A stretch of 64,000 bases of DNA from Streptomyces avidinii (GTDB taxonomy: Bacteria > Actinomycetota > Actinomycetes > Streptomycetales > Streptomycetaceae): NCBI RefSeq assembly GCF_014650695.1, contig NZ_BMVL01000001.1, positions 269,563-333,562 of the forward strand, given 5' to 3'. A program made the translations under genes and the position numbers. Under the pieces are notes generated by a model. It saw only the letters and a list, made by a program, of their open reading frames with translations, was not told the origin of the DNA and made no database searches. Below are positions 17,169 through 27,324 of this stretch, in pieces (within the stretch, counting starts at the first letter, position 1; every line of letters begins with the position of its first letter).

Positions 17169-19853
17169 ATGTCCGACCCCGTAGGAAAGCTTCCGAGCGA
17201 GCTCGACCAGCTCCCGGATCGCGACACCGAGGAGACCGCCGAATGGGCGGCCTCTCTCGACGCCGTCGCACAGGCCGCCGGTACGCGCCGCGCCGAATAC
17301 CTGCTCCGCCGCACGCTCCAGCACGCCGAGGCCGCCGGCCTCGCCCTGCCCAAGCTGCTGGAGACGGACTACGTCAACACCATCCCGACCGCCGCGGAGC
17401 CCGAGTTCCCCGGTGACGAGGCGATGGAAGCCAGGATCACCGCATGGAACCGCTGGAACGCGGCCGCCATGGTGACCCGCGGCTCCAAGTACGGCGTCGG
17501 CGGCCACATCGCCACCTTCGCCTCCGCCGCGTGGCTCTACGAGACCGGCTTCCAGCACTTCTTCCGCGGGAAGGAGGCCGACGGATCGGGCGACCAGCTC
17601 TACATCCAGGGCCACGCCTCCCCCGGCATCTACGCCCGCGCCTTCCTCGACGGCCGGATCTCCGAGCAGCAGCTCGACAACTTCCGCCAGGAGTCCGGCG
17701 GCAACGGCCTGCCGTCCTACCCGCACCCGCGGCGCCTGCCGTGGCTGTGGGAGTTCCCGACGGTGTCCATGGGCCTCGGCCCGCTCTCCGCGATCTACCA
17801 GGCGCGTTTCAACCGCTACCTGCAGAACCGGAGCATCAAGGACACCGCGAACTCGCACGTCTGGGCCTTCCTGGGCGACGGCGAGATGGACGAGCCCGAG
17901 TCGACCGCCGCCCTGGCCCTCGCCTCCCGCGAGCAGCTCGACAACCTGACCTTCGTCATCAACTGCAACCTGCAGCGCCTCGACGGTCCGGTTCGCGCCA
18001 ACTTCCGCGTGGTCCAGGAGCTGGAGGCCCAGTTCCGCGGCGCCGGCTGGAACGTCATCAAGTCGCTGTGGGGCTCCGCCTGGGACGAGCTGTTCCAGCT
18101 CGACACCACGGGCGCCCTCGTACGCCGCCTGCGCGAGGTACCCGACGCGCAGTTCCAGACGTACGCGACCCGCGACGTGGCCTACATCCGCCAGCACTTC
18201 TTCGGCGCAAACGCCGACCTCGTGCAGCTGGCCGGGGTGCTCTCCGACGCGAAGATCGCCGAGTGCTTCCACAGCTCCCGCGGCGGCCACGAGCCCCGCA
18301 AGGTCTATGCCGCGTACAAGGCCGCCCTGGAGCACAAGGGTGCGCCGACGGTCATCCTCGCGCAGACCGTCAAGGGCTACACGCTGGGCGCCGGGTTCGA
18401 GTCGAAGAACGCGAACCACCAGATGAAGAAGCTGACGATCGACGAGTTCAAGGACATGCGTGACCTCCTTGGCCTCCCGATCCCGGACAGCGCCTTCGCC
18501 GACGGCCAGGTCCCGTACGGCCACCCGGGCGCGAACAGCCCCGAGGTCCAGTACCTGAACGAGCGCCGCGCGGCGCTCGGCGGCCCCGCCCCGGCCCGCA
18601 AGGTCGAGCACGTGGCCCTGCCCGCTCCCGCGGACCGTTCCTTCGCCCCGCTGCTCAAGGGTTCCGGCAAGCAGGAGATGGCCACCACCATGGCCTTCGT
18701 CCGCCTCGTCAAGGACCTGATGCGGGACAAGGAGACCGGCAAGCGCTGGGTCCCGATCGTCCCCGACGAGGCCCGTACCTTCGGTATGGAGTCCCTCTTC
18801 CCGTCGGCCGGCATCTACTCGCCGCTGGGTCAGACGTACGAGCCGGTCGACCGCGACCAGCTGATGTACTACAAGGAGGCCAAGGACGGCCAGATCCTCA
18901 ACGAGGGGATCACCGAGGCCGGCGCCATGGCCGACTTCATCGCCGCCTGCACGTCGTACGCGACGCACGGCGAGCCGATGATCCCGTTCTACATCTTCTA
19001 CTCGATGTTCGGCTGGCAGCGCACCGCCGACCAGATGTGGCAGCTCGCCGACCAGCTCGGCAAGGGCTTCATCGTCGGTGCCACCGCCGGCCGCACCACG
19101 CTGACCGGTGAGGGCCTCCAGCACGCGGACGGCCACTCGCACCTGATCGCGTCCACGAACCCGGCGTCGCTCAACTACGACCCGGCCTTCGCGTACGAGA
19201 TCGCGGTGATCGTCAAGGACGGTCTGCGCCGGATGTACGGCGAGCAGCCGGAAGACGTCTTCTACTACCTGACGGTCTACAACGAGCCGAAGGTGCAGCC
19301 CGCGATGCCCGAGGGCGTCGAGGAAGGCATCCTCAAGGGTCTGTACCGCTTCAACACGGCGGCCGACCTGGCGGAGGCGGCCCCGGCCGCCGACGCCCCC
19401 AAGGTCCAGCTGATGGCCTCGGGTACCGCGATCCACTGGATCCTGGAGGCGCAGAAGCTGCTCGCCGCCGAGTGGAACGTGGCCGCCGACGTCTGGTCCG
19501 CCACGTCCTGGGGCGAGCTGCGGCGCGAGGCGCTGGAGTGCGACGAGGCGCTGCTGCGCGGCGAGGTCCGCACCCCGTACGTCACCCGCGCCCTGGAGGG
19601 CGTCACCAGCCCGGTGCTCGCCGTCTCCGACTGGATGCGTCAGGTCCCGGACCAGATCAGCCAGTGGGTGGAGCAGGACTACACCTCGCTCGGTACGGAC
19701 GGCTTCGGTCTGTCCGACACCCGAGAGGGCGCCCGCCGCCACTTCGGTGTCGACGCCCAGTCGATCGTGGTGGCCGCGCTGGCCCAGCTCGCCCGCCGCG
19801 GCGAGGTACCGGCGTCCGCCGTCAAGGAGGCCCGGGAGCGCTACGGCCTCTGA
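17169..19853 (+). CDS. aceE: pyruvate dehydrogenase E1, homodimeric type
   Basis: 894 residues, the usual AceE length. The thiamine diphosphate motif runs from [11 protein letters not shown] (about 235-245) to NLTFVINCN (about 259-267); [15 protein letters not shown] and [19 protein letters not shown] are further AceE signatures. It decarboxylates pyruvate and acetylates the lipoyl group of E2. ATG 17169 begins [11 protein letters not shown]; the frame is open further upstream but that part covers the promoter. It has its own promoter and a terminator on each side, so E1 can be regulated separately from E2 and E3. Confidence 0.97.
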   Translation: MSDPVGKLPSELDQLPDRDTEETAEWAASLDAVAQAAGTRRAEYLLRRTLQHAEAAGLALPKLLETDYVNTIPTAAEPEFPGDEAMEARITAWNRWNAAAMVTRGSKYGVGGHIATFASAAWLYETGFQHFFRGKEADGSGDQLYIQGHASPGIYARAFLDGRISEQQLDNFRQESGGNGLPSYPHPRRLPWLWEFPTVSMGLGPLSAIYQARFNRYLQNRSIKDTANSHVWAFLGDGEMDEPESTAALALASREQLDNLTFVINCNLQRLDGPVRANFRVVQELEAQFRGAGWNVIKSLWGSAWDELFQLDTTGALVRRLREVPDAQFQTYATRDVAYIRQHFFGANADLVQLAGVLSDAKIAECFHSSRGGHEPRKVYAAYKAALEHKGAPTVILAQTVKGYTLGAGFESKNANHQMKKLTIDEFKDMRDLLGLPIPDSAFADGQVPYGHPGANSPEVQYLNERRAALGGPAPARKVEHVALPAPADRSFAPLLKGSGKQEMATTMAFVRLVKDLMRDKETGKRWVPIVPDEARTFGMESLFPSAGIYSPLGQTYEPVDRDQLMYYKEAKDGQILNEGITEAGAMADFIAACTSYATHGEPMIPFYIFYSMFGWQRTADQMWQLADQLGKGFIVGATAGRTTLTGEGLQHADGHSHLIASTNPASLNYDPAFAYEIAVIVKDGLRRMYGEQPEDVFYYLTVYNEPKVQPAMPEGVEEGILKGLYRFNTAADLAEAAPAADAPKVQLMASGTAIHWILEAQKLLAAEWNVAADVWSATSWGELRREALECDEALLRGEVRTPYVTRALEGVTSPVLAVSDWMRQVPDQISQWVEQDYTSLGTDGFGLSDTREGARRHFGVDAQSIVVAALAQLARRGEVPASAVKEARERYGL

Positions 19854-19868
19854 GCCGTCCGCGAGGTA

Positions 19869-19910
19869 CCGGAAGGCGGTCCACCCCTGCGGGGGCGGGC
19901 CGCCTTCCGG
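19869..19910 (+). terminator. intrinsic terminator after aceE
   Basis: An 11-bp stem CCGGAAGGCGG/CCGCCTTCCGG with a 20-base GC-rich loop, 16 bases after the stop. Confidence 0.7.
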
Positions 19911-20007
19911 CGTTCGAGGAGAACCCGGCCGGGCAGGGGACGGACACCGGCCTTTGGCCGTATGCGCGGTGGCGGCGCGGGGGTGAACCCGTGATGCTGG
20001 AGCGGTG

Positions 20008-20526
20008 ATGGACGAGACGGAGTTCTGGGAGATCGTGGACCGTTCCCGCGAGGCCGCCGACGGCGACCCCGAGGAACACGCCGAGCTGCTCGTCGAGCGG
20101 CTCGCACAACTCGATCCGGACTCCGTCCTGGACTTCGCCCGGCACTTCGAGTCCCGGTACAACCGGGCCTACACCTGGGACCTGTGGGGCGCGGCCTGGG
20201 TGCTGCTCGACGGGGCGAGCGACGACGCCTTCGACTACTTCCGCTGCTGGCTCATCGGCCAGGGCCGGGAGGTGTTCGAGGGCGGGGTGCACGATCCCGA
20301 CCAGCTGGCGGAGCTCCTGGGCGACTTCGACGAGGAGATCGACGGGGACGGCGAGGAGCTGGGGTACGCGGCCGACGAGGCGTACGAGCAGCTGACCGGG
20401 GCGGTGGCGCCCGATCTGGGCATCCCGCTGCAGGCGGCGGAGCCGGAGGGCGCCCCGCTGGACTTCGAGAACGAAGCCGTGCTCGCGGAGCGCTTCCCCC
20501 GGCTGTGGGACCGGTTCCGCGCCTGA
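20008..20526 (+). CDS. DUF4240 family protein
   Basis: 172 acidic residues beginning MDETEFWEIVDRSREAADGD, the DUF4240 opening, with WDLWGAAWVLLDG, DDAFDYFRCWLIGQGREVF and a C-terminal RFPRLWDRFRA. No catalytic motif or membrane segment was seen and the function is unknown. ATG 20008 has GGAG five bases upstream; a GTG three bases earlier is equally in frame. Its stop is immediately followed, with no gap, by the stop of the convergent SDR gene, and no hairpin separates them. Confidence 0.82.
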   Translation: MDETEFWEIVDRSREAADGDPEEHAELLVERLAQLDPDSVLDFARHFESRYNRAYTWDLWGAAWVLLDGASDDAFDYFRCWLIGQGREVFEGGVHDPDQLAELLGDFDEEIDGDGEELGYAADEAYEQLTGAVAPDLGIPLQAAEPEGAPLDFENEAVLAERFPRLWDRFRA

Positions 20527-21297
20527 TCAGTAGTGCGTGCCGCCGTCGATGCGGATCTCCGTGCCGGTGATGAACGCACCGTCCTCGGAGCCCAGCATGG
20601 CGACGACGCCGGCGACGGTCTGCGGGCCGGCGAAGCCCTGGCCGAGGGCCGGGGCGAGCTTGGCGAAGAGGGACCAGTCGGTGTCCTCCGGCAGGCCGGG
20701 GCCGTTGCCGGTGGTCATCCCGCTCTCGATGGAGCCGGGTGCGACGCTGACGAAGCGCAGTCCCTGCTTGCTGTACTCGGCGGCCAGCGCGTGGGTCATG
20801 GACTGGATGCCGCCCTTGCTGGCCGCGTAGGCGGACATGTAGGGGTGGGCGAAGGACGCCGAGGTGGAGCTGAAGTTCACGACGGCCGGCCGGTCGCCGG
20901 CGAGCAGCGCCGGGAGGGACTCGCGGATCATCAGGAAGGTGCCGGTCAGGTTGACCCCGATGACCTGGTTCCACAGGTCGAGCGTGGTCCGGTGGGTGTG
21001 CGCGGAGCGCAGGATGCCGGCGGCGTTGACCAGTACGTCGATCCCGCCGAGGGTGTCGACCGCGGCGGCCACACCCTCCTTGACGGCGTTCTCGTCGGAT
21101 ATGTCGAGGAGCGCGGTGGTGAGCCGGTCGGCGTGGCCGTCGGCGGCTGCCTGATCGGCGGTCGCCTTCAGACCGGCCTCGTTGACGTCCACGGTGTGGA
21201 CCCGGCCGCCCTCGGCGAGGATGCGGTGGACGGTGGCCCGGCCGATGCCGGAGCCACCGCCGGTGATGAGGACACGACGTCCTTCGTAACGGTTCAT
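20527..21297 (-). CDS. short-chain dehydrogenase/reductase
   Basis: 256 residues, classical SDR. Cofactor motif VLITGGGSGIGRATV at the N-terminus, NAAG in strand 4, catalytic Ser in SSTSASF and YAASK with the Tyr-x3-Lys pair. An Asp after the second strand (VHTVDVNEAGL) suggests NAD(H). The substrate is not predictable. ATG 21297 is preceded by TACGCT six bases away on the minus strand, so the mRNA may be leaderless. It is divergent from a TetR regulator, its likely controller. Confidence 0.92.
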   Translation of the reverse strand: MNRYEGRRVLITGGGSGIGRATVHRILAEGGRVHTVDVNEAGLKATADQAAADGHADRLTTALLDISDENAVKEGVAAAVDTLGGIDVLVNAAGILRSAHTHRTTLDLWNQVIGVNLTGTFLMIRESLPALLAGDRPAVVNFSSTSASFAHPYMSAYAASKGGIQSMTHALAAEYSKQGLRFVSVAPGSIESGMTTGNGPGLPEDTDWSLFAKLAPALGQGFAGPQTVAGVVAMLGSEDGAFITGTEIRIDGGTHY

Positions 21298-21303
21298 GGC
21301 GCG

Positions 21304-21309
21304 AGCGTA
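21304..21309 (-). promoter_or_regulatory. -10 box for the SDR gene
   Basis: TACGCT on the minus strand, followed by six bases and ATG 21297. The spacing fits a leaderless transcript. Confidence 0.45.
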
Positions 21310-21371
21310 CCGAAGGCATGACACGTTTTGCCATGACGACAAAGAACGCAATTACCGAGGCGGCCGGAAGG

Positions 21372-21377
21372 TACGCT
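21372..21377 (+). promoter_or_regulatory. -10 box for the TetR gene
   Basis: TACGCT followed by six bases and GTG 21384. The same hexamer and spacing occur in the divergent SDR promoter. Confidence 0.45.
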
Positions 21378-21383
21378 TCAACC

Positions 21384-22040
21384 GTGAGATCCCCTCGTCC
21401 GTACTCTCCCCAGGCCGGCCCCGGAGCCCAGTCGCTGACCGAGCGCCGCAAGGCCGCCACCCAGCTCGACATCGCCCGCGCGGCCTGCGAACTCTTCGCC
21501 GAACACGGCCCCGACGGCACCACCGCCGAGGACATCGCCCACCGTGCGGGGGTGGCGCTGCGCACCTTCTACCGCTACTTCCGCAACAAGCAGGAGGCCG
21601 TGGCCCCGCTGCTGGCGGGCGGCGGCGACGCGTGGCGCGCACTGCTGGCCGAGGAGGACCCCGGCACACCGCTGGCCGAGGCGCTGGAACGCGCGGTGAC
21701 CCGGTCGCTGAGCGGGCAGCAGGCGGTCGAGGAGGGCCTGGAGGTGACCCGCGGCCTGCTGCGCGCGGCGGCGGACGACCAGGCCCTGCGCGCGGTCTGG
21801 TACCGCGTGAACCAGGACTCCGAGGAGAACCTGGTACCGGTGATCACCCGCCTGGTGGGCCCGGAGGCGGACGCCCTGGAGGTGCGCCTGCTCGCGGCGG
21901 CGGCCACGGACGCGATCCGCGTCTCGCTGGAGCTGTGGTCGACGACGGACGCCCCGGTCTCGGGCCCCGGCTCCCCCGCGGAACTCGCGGTCCGCTGCCT
22001 GCGGGACCTCACAGGGGCGATGCCCCTGCTCCTGGACTGA
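21384..22040 (+). CDS. TetR-family regulator
   Basis: 218 residues. The HTH is clear: ERRKAATQLDIARAACELFA, TTAEDIAHRAGVALRTFYRY and FRNKQEAVAPL. The C-terminal ligand domain has no recognised subfamily signature. GTG 21384 fits a -10 box exactly six bases upstream; ATG 21318 would add 22 residues but overlaps the control region. Divergent from the SDR gene, so it probably regulates itself and that gene through the 86-base gap. Confidence 0.9.
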   Translation: MRSPRPYSPQAGPGAQSLTERRKAATQLDIARAACELFAEHGPDGTTAEDIAHRAGVALRTFYRYFRNKQEAVAPLLAGGGDAWRALLAEEDPGTPLAEALERAVTRSLSGQQAVEEGLEVTRGLLRAAADDQALRAVWYRVNQDSEENLVPVITRLVGPEADALEVRLLAAAATDAIRVSLELWSTTDAPVSGPGSPAELAVRCLRDLTGAMPLLLD

Positions 22041-22098
22041 GGTCCGGAGCAGAGGCACCGTCGGCTCGGGCCTGCGGCCCTAGGTCTGCCGGTGGGGT

Positions 22099-22662
22099 TC
22101 AGCGGCCACCCCAGCCGCCACCACCGCCACCGCCGCCCCCTCCGCCGCCGCCGCCGGTCCAGTTACCGCCGCCACCGCCGCCGCCCCAGTTGCCGCCACC
22201 GTCGCCGCCGTTGCCACCGCCGCCCCAGTTGCCGCCGCCGTTGCCGCCGTCACCACCGCGGCCGCCGCCCCAGTCACCGTTGCCGCCGCGACCGTTGCCC
22301 CAGTCGTTGTGGTTGCCCCAGTCGCCGTTGCCACCACGGCCGGAGTCGTTCCAGTTCGACCAGTTCGAGTCACGCCAACTGGCGTCGCGCCAGCTGTTGT
22401 TGTCGCGCCAGCTGTCGTTGTACCCGCCGACACCGCCCTGGTCCCAGCACCAGCTCGGACGGTCACGCCAGTCGCGGTCGCAGCACCAGTTCCACCGGGC
22501 GTCGGAGCGGTTCGAGGGGTACCGGTAGCAGTCGTAGCCGCCGTTCCCGCCACCGCCGCCACCACCGGTGACGACCGAGGCCGAGGCGCCTGCGACGGGC
22601 AGCAGACCTATCGCGATTCCCGCGGCGCCCGTCATGGCTGCCGCAACGATCTTACGGCGCAT
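22099..22662 (-). CDS. secreted Gly/Asn/Trp-rich low-complexity protein
   Basis: 187 residues. A signal peptide (RRKIVAAAMTGAAGIAIGLL to AGASAS) leads to a mature chain made of glycine runs, a Cys-containing core (YDCYRYPSN, WNWCCDRDW, RPSWCWDQ), a repeated SWRD/NW segment (NNSWRDASWRDSNW) and a long tail of GGNW and GGGG units. No known domain. ATG 22662 has GGAGG nine bases upstream; ATG 22668 and GTG 22680 are also in frame. Trp- and Asn-rich glycine chains suggest a wall- or surface-associated structural protein, which is inference only. Confidence 0.72.
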   Translation of the reverse strand: MRRKIVAAAMTGAAGIAIGLLPVAGASASVVTGGGGGGGNGGYDCYRYPSNRSDARWNWCCDRDWRDRPSWCWDQGGVGGYNDSWRDNNSWRDASWRDSNWSNWNDSGRGGNGDWGNHNDWGNGRGGNGDWGGGRGGDGGNGGGNWGGGGNGGDGGGNWGGGGGGGNWTGGGGGGGGGGGGGGWGGR

Positions 22663-22746
22663 TCTCATGCACCTCCGCACATGTCTCGCTTATGGGGCTT
22701 TTAGGTCATTTCCACCCTCACTCGCCCATGCGGCCCTGTCAAAGCG

Positions 22747-22792
22747 GAAAGGCCCCCTGCCGCTCTCCGTGGAGAGTCGCAGGGGGCCTTTC
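22747..22792. terminator. bidirectional terminator
   Basis: A 14-bp stem GAAAGGCCCCCTGC with its inverse, plus an inner CTCTCC/GGAGAG stem. It ends the minus-strand cassette whose last gene stops at 22882, and lies upstream of the Gly-rich gene. Confidence 0.85.
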
Positions 22793-22881
22793 ATCAGGCA
22801 TTTCCAGTGGTCGGGGCACAGTATGGAATTGCTTCCGCACAACCGGTACACCTCGCGACACACGGCGAGCGCGTCGAGCGG

Positions 22882-23121
22882 TTACTCGTCGGCACTCCGC
22901 GCGGACGGCCCTCCACACTCATCGCCCTCCTGCTCCTGCGTGGCCCTCCGGCAGTCATGATCCGCCCCGTTGCGCAGCTCGTTCCGTACGTCACGCCAAG
23001 CACGGATGATCTCCGGAAGCTTCGCCAGCACCTCGCCCACCTGTAGCAGCAGGAGCGTGAGGCACCCGAAGGCGGCAAGGATGACCAGGCTGAGGTTGTC
23101 CCAGTTCACGGGGCGCGCCAA
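22882..23121 (-). CDS. small single-helix membrane protein, cassette partner
   Basis: 79 residues: NLSLVILAAFGCLTLLLLQV forms one membrane helix near residues 9-28, followed by a charged tail (AWRDVRNELRNG). ATG 23121 lies inside the end of the preceding gene (16-base overlap), so the two are co-translated. No family recognised. The terminator at 22747-22792 closes the unit. Confidence 0.65.
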   Translation of the reverse strand: MARPVNWDNLSLVILAAFGCLTLLLLQVGEVLAKLPEIIRAWRDVRNELRNGADHDCRRATQEQEGDECGGPSARSADE

Positions 23122-24536
23122 CCGAGCAGCGCGTGGTGAGAAATCCAGTCGAGGGCGTCCGCCCCCAGCCGGTCGGGCGCTTCCAGCAAGGAAACCTCCA
23201 CCGCCGCGAGGTCGGCCAGCGCCCCGGGCGCATCCGACCGGTCAAGTAGGGCGAGACGTTCCATCGCCGAGGCGACGACGCCGGGCCAGCCCGGCATTCC
23301 GAAGTGAGCGGGAGCCTTGAACACGGCCGAAGCCGCTCTGTGCAGCACTCCCGCGCGCCAGCCCTGTTCCCGCATCACCTCCGCGGTGAACCGGACCCGG
23401 TCGTCGACGTGCTGGACGAACTCCGCCGTGGATGCGGACACCGTCCGCATCGCGAAGCGCGAGCCGCCGGCCCAGGGAAGGTCCACGTTCGAGGCTACAG
23501 CCACGAACGCGAGCAACACCTCGGGCCCGTCCTCCTTCGCGCCCACCAGGGCTGCGCGGGCCCTGCGGTACAGATCGATGCTCTGAGCGAAGATCTCCCC
23601 GTCGCTCGGCCCGTCGTCGGCCGCGTGGATCACATCCAGAGGCCCCTCTCGCCAGGCGTCGGCCACCAGGCCGACCGCCGCCGCGCTCACCAGGACGGCC
23701 GTGTCGTCCGCGTCGATCCCGTGGTGTGCCAGGACGACGGGGGCCTGCTCCTCGATGTCCGGAAGCGGCGAGTGCTTCTCTTCGGCCTCGGTCCTCCCCA
23801 AGAGGGCTGCGAGTCGAGGCGCCAGGGATTCGGGCTCGGGCTGCTCCACGGTGATGCCGTGATGCGCCAGATCTTCGAAGACCGAGTCCGGCCCGCAGTC
23901 GATGTGCGTGGAGTCGTGGCGTCCCGAGCAGTCTTCCGGGCATTCGAACTCCTCGCACATCTCCGGCTCCTCGGGCTGCGCTTCGTTGAGAAGGTGATAG
24001 GCCAGCCGCTCCGCCACCGCCTCCCGTGCCGCGATCATGGCCAGGTCGAGCCGAAAGGCCTCGTCCTTCATCTCCGAGTCCTTACGATCCACAGACGCGG
24101 GTGGCTCCGGAGTATCGGGGACCCAGGTGTACGCGGACTCGAGCGAGACCAGGAGCCAGGCGACGCGCAGTGCCTCGACATCTGTGCCCCGCGCCAGCCC
24201 CGCCACGGCCTCGGCGGCCTGCCGCACACTGTCGAGCCGGGCGAGGTGGCGTTCGCGTACCGGCATCCAGGCCGCGGACTCCGCTCGGGCCCGCTCGGCG
24301 TCGTGGGTCCGCGCGGCGTCGCGGGACCGTCGAGCCCGGGTTACCGACCGGGTCAGACAGGGGCGACACCCGAACAGCCCGGACCTAGGTGTCGGCCCGA
24401 GCGGTATGGCGGCGAGGTCCTTGCCGAACGGCTTGTCGCACAAGCAGCAGTCCAAGCCGCCCACCTGCCGGGACGTGGGCATGCTGGGCAGCGCGGCGGC
24501 GCGGATCGCGTCATGGGCATAGGCAGGGATGTGCAT
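23106..24536 (-). CDS. unrecognised cysteine-cluster protein, cassette core
   Basis: 476 residues, no known family recognised. Near the N-terminus CCLCDKPFG and FGCRPCL make two C-x2-C pairs, a likely zinc ribbon. A second Cys/acidic cluster, CEEFECPEDCSGRHD, lies mid-protein. An AHHGI motif occurs twice (LAHHGITVEQ and LAHHGIDADD), marking an internal repeat. The rest is helical and Ala/Glu rich. ATG 24536 has AAGGAG nine bases upstream. It overlaps the small membrane protein and is divergent from a DNA-binding-like protein at 24718, with which it probably forms one module. Confidence 0.7.
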   Translation of the reverse strand: MHIPAYAHDAIRAAALPSMPTSRQVGGLDCCLCDKPFGKDLAAIPLGPTPRSGLFGCRPCLTRSVTRARRSRDAARTHDAERARAESAAWMPVRERHLARLDSVRQAAEAVAGLARGTDVEALRVAWLLVSLESAYTWVPDTPEPPASVDRKDSEMKDEAFRLDLAMIAAREAVAERLAYHLLNEAQPEEPEMCEEFECPEDCSGRHDSTHIDCGPDSVFEDLAHHGITVEQPEPESLAPRLAALLGRTEAEEKHSPLPDIEEQAPVVLAHHGIDADDTAVLVSAAAVGLVADAWREGPLDVIHAADDGPSDGEIFAQSIDLYRRARAALVGAKEDGPEVLLAFVAVASNVDLPWAGGSRFAMRTVSASTAEFVQHVDDRVRFTAEVMREQGWRAGVLHRAASAVFKAPAHFGMPGWPGVVASAMERLALLDRSDAPGALADLAAVEVSLLEAPDRLGADALDWISHHALLGWRAP

Positions 24537-24717
24537 GGGCGGCAACTCCTTGGGCGAAGGCGCTCCGTCGGCGCCTTCTCCATGCTCACCTCGCCGCTCG
24601 GCCGCGAGTCACGGTTTGGCGGGCCGACCGGCGAACTTGACGAATACTGACTCGGCCCTGGCCTGCGGCTTCTACCGTGTTGACGGAACTTGACACCGTG
24701 AACAGGGAGGAATCCCC

Positions 24718-25677
24718 TTGACCGCTCCCACCCCAACCCAACCGGCAGGGCGACAACGAGAGTTGGCAGAAGCGTTGCAGGAGCTGCACCGCTCGGCAGG
24801 CCGGTTGAGCTTCCGGAAGGTGAGCGCGCTCATCCGCAGCCGCGATGACCAGTTATCGGACGCCAGCCATGAGACCGTTCGCTCCGCCGTCAACGGGATA
24901 CGGGTACCGCGCTGGGAGACCGTCCACGACATCGTCGTCGTCCTGGCCGGACTGTGCAGCCCGCCCCGGGACGAGGACTCCGAGACAGCCAGGTTCCTGC
25001 TGCTGTGGCGCACGATCGGCGAGGGGGACTCCGGCGCGCTGAAGTCGTTCCAGGAGCTCGTCCACGGCGGCTGGGGAGGTGAGGACGGCACGTGGACGCC
25101 AGAGCTGGTCATGGGCACGTTGGTCAACCCTTTCAGCGCCATCGAGATCCATCCCTCGCTCACCGTCCCGCACGAGCCGCTGATCCCCGAGGACCAATGG
25201 GTCCACGGAATGGCGCGGCTCATCGAGGAGCAGGGGGCCGAACATGCGATGAGGGTCCTGCTGCACACACTGAAGGGTGACTACGTCGGCGCGGAGGAGG
25301 GTGCGCCGTACGGCTACCGCAATCCCGACCGGGAGGCCATGGAGGCTTACGCGGCCTTCCAGTACGGCTGCCGGGAGATTCTGCGGCGACTCGGCCGCGA
25401 GCCGAATCTCCTCGCGGAGTCGATCCGTGCCATGCGTGCCGACGAGGCAATGGACAGGGACGACCGGGCGGAGATGCTCGAGAACGAGTCGGATCTGAGC
25501 CTGATGCGCGAGGTGATGATCGTGACTCCCCACACCTGGGGCGAGGTGTCGGAGGAGGCCCATCACATGGTCTTCGGCTACCTGATCAAGCAGATCAGCC
25601 CGGTGGCCCCGCTCGGGCTTCCCGACGCCGAGCGGTTCCACATCGTTTGGCGCATCCCCGAGGTGCCCGCGGCGTAG
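24718..25677 (+). CDS. HTH-like protein with uncharacterised C-terminal domain, cassette partner
   Basis: 319 residues from TTG 24718, which has AGGGAGG upstream. Residues 10-80 (ELAEALQELHRSAGRLSFRK, HETVRSAVNGIRVPRWETVH) resemble the XRE-like HTH region of many Streptomyces regulators. The remaining 240 residues are acidic with no recognised motif. Divergent from the Cys-cluster protein and separated from glnA by a bidirectional terminator. It may regulate the cassette. Confidence 0.68.
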   Translation: MTAPTPTQPAGRQRELAEALQELHRSAGRLSFRKVSALIRSRDDQLSDASHETVRSAVNGIRVPRWETVHDIVVVLAGLCSPPRDEDSETARFLLLWRTIGEGDSGALKSFQELVHGGWGGEDGTWTPELVMGTLVNPFSAIEIHPSLTVPHEPLIPEDQWVHGMARLIEEQGAEHAMRVLLHTLKGDYVGAEEGAPYGYRNPDREAMEAYAAFQYGCREILRRLGREPNLLAESIRAMRADEAMDRDDRAEMLENESDLSLMREVMIVTPHTWGEVSEEAHHMVFGYLIKQISPVAPLGLPDAERFHIVWRIPEVPAA

Positions 25678-25725
25678 CCCGCACGCCGGTCCGGGTCCTC
25701 TCCGATGAGGACAGCGCTCACAAGC

Positions 25726-25765
25726 CAGTGGGGCCGCCGCTCCGGACGGAGTGGCGGCCCCACTG
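25726..25765. terminator. bidirectional terminator between the cassette and glnA
   Basis: A 13-bp stem CAGTGGGGCCGCC with its inverse and a 14-base loop, between convergent genes. Confidence 0.85.
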
Positions 25766-25831
25766 CTGTGCTGACACAGCTCAGGCGTCGGTCGGTCGGG
25801 GCGGGCCGTTCAGGTCACCCGACCTCGCCTT

Positions 25832-27241
25832 CTAGAGGTCGAAGTACAGCTCGAACTCGTGCGGGTGCGGGCGCAGCGCGATCGGGGCGATCTCGTGCGT
25901 GCGCTTGTAGTCGATCCAGGTCTCGATCAGGTCGGGGGTGAAGACACCGCCGGCCAGGAGGTACTCGTGGTCCTCCTCCAGGGCCTTGAGGACGTCCTCG
26001 AGGCTGGTCGGGACCTGCGGGACGCTCGCGTGCTCGTCGGGCGAGAGCTCGTAGAGGTCCTTGTCGATCGGCTCCATCGGCTCGATCTTGTTCTTGATGC
26101 CGTCGAGGCCCGCGAGCAGCAGCGCCGAGAAGGCGAGGTACGGGTTGGACGACGGGTCCGGGGCGCGGAACTCGACGCGCTTGGCCTTCGGGTTCGAGCC
26201 CGTGATCGGGATGCGCATGGCGGCGGAGCGGTTGCGCTGCGAGTACACCATGTTGACCGGCGCCTCGAAGCCCGGGACCAGGCGGTGGTAGGAGTTCACC
26301 GTCGGGTTGGTGAACGCCAGCAGCGACGGGGCGTGCTTGAGGATGCCGCCGATGTAGTAGCGCGCGGTGTCCGACAGGCCCGCGTAGCCGGCCTCGTCGT
26401 AGAACAGCGGGTCGCCGTTCGCCCACAGCGACTGGTGCACGTGCATGCCCGAGCCGTTGTCACCGAAGATCGGCTTCGGCATGAAGGTCGCGGTCTTGCC
26501 GTTGCGCCAGGCGACGTTCTTCACGATGTACTTGAAGAGCATCAGGTCGTCGGCCGCGGCGAGCAGCGTGTTGAACTTGTAGTTGATCTCGGCCTGGCCG
26601 CCGGTGCCGACCTCGTGGTGCTGGCGCTCGACCTGGAGGCCCTGGGCGTCGAGCTCCAGGGAGATCTCGGCGCGCAGGTCGGCGAAGTGGTCGACCGGGG
26701 CTACGGGGAAGTAACCACCCTTGTAGCGGACCTTGTAACCACGGTTGTTCTCCTCGGAGCCGGTGTTCCAGGCGCCGGCCTCGGAGTCGATGTGGTAGAA
26801 GCTCTCGTTCGCGGAGGTCGCGAAGCGCACGCTGTCGAACACGTAGAACTCGGCCTCGGGGCCGAAGAACGCGGTGTCGGCGATGCCGGTGGAGGCGAGG
26901 TACGCCTCGGCCTTCTTCGCGATGTTGCGCGGGTCGCGGCTGTAGGCCTCGCCCGTGATCGGGTCGTGGATGAAGAAGTTGATGTTGAGCGTCTTGTCCT
27001 TGCGGAACGGGTCCAGACGCGCGGTGCTGATGTCGGCACGCAGCGCCATGTCGGACTCGTGGATCGCCTGGAAGCCGCGGATCGAGGAGCCGTCGAAGGC
27101 CAGCTCCTCGTTCGGGTCGAACGCGCGCCCCGGGATGGTGAAGTGCTGCATCACACCAGGCAGGTCGCAGAAGCGGACGTCAACGAACTTGACGTCGTTC
27201 TCCTTGATGTACTGCGTCACTTCGTCGGCGTTCTTGAACAT
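25832..27241 (-). CDS. glnA: glutamine synthetase type I
   Basis: 469 residues, full GSI length. Beta-grasp opening ([18 protein letters not shown]), catalytic motifs [23 protein letters not shown] and [13 protein letters not shown]. The adenylylation loop DKDLYELSP places Tyr397 at the same number as the E. coli enzyme, so GlnE-type covalent control is expected. It makes glutamine from glutamate, ammonia and ATP as a dodecamer. ATG 27241 has GGAGGAG upstream. A GlnR-type site lies at 27341-27379. Confidence 0.98.
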   Translation of the reverse strand: MFKNADEVTQYIKENDVKFVDVRFCDLPGVMQHFTIPGRAFDPNEELAFDGSSIRGFQAIHESDMALRADISTARLDPFRKDKTLNINFFIHDPITGEAYSRDPRNIAKKAEAYLASTGIADTAFFGPEAEFYVFDSVRFATSANESFYHIDSEAGAWNTGSEENNRGYKVRYKGGYFPVAPVDHFADLRAEISLELDAQGLQVERQHHEVGTGGQAEINYKFNTLLAAADDLMLFKYIVKNVAWRNGKTATFMPKPIFGDNGSGMHVHQSLWANGDPLFYDEAGYAGLSDTARYYIGGILKHAPSLLAFTNPTVNSYHRLVPGFEAPVNMVYSQRNRSAAMRIPITGSNPKAKRVEFRAPDPSSNPYLAFSALLLAGLDGIKNKIEPMEPIDKDLYELSPDEHASVPQVPTSLEDVLKALEEDHEYLLAGGVFTPDLIETWIDYKRTHEIAPIALRPHPHEFELYFDL

Positions 27242-27324
27242 CCAACTCCTCCTACTCCCGGCCCCGGGGCAGGGACGGGCTTTATAGCTCGTGGTGCGTC
27301 AGTGCGGTGCCGCACGCTGACCCG

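Noticed and set aside
17088..20162. A 1000-codon minus-strand open frame opposite aceE
   Set aside because: Shadow of the aceE frame; AceE is unmistakable on the plus strand and the minus translation is low-complexity.
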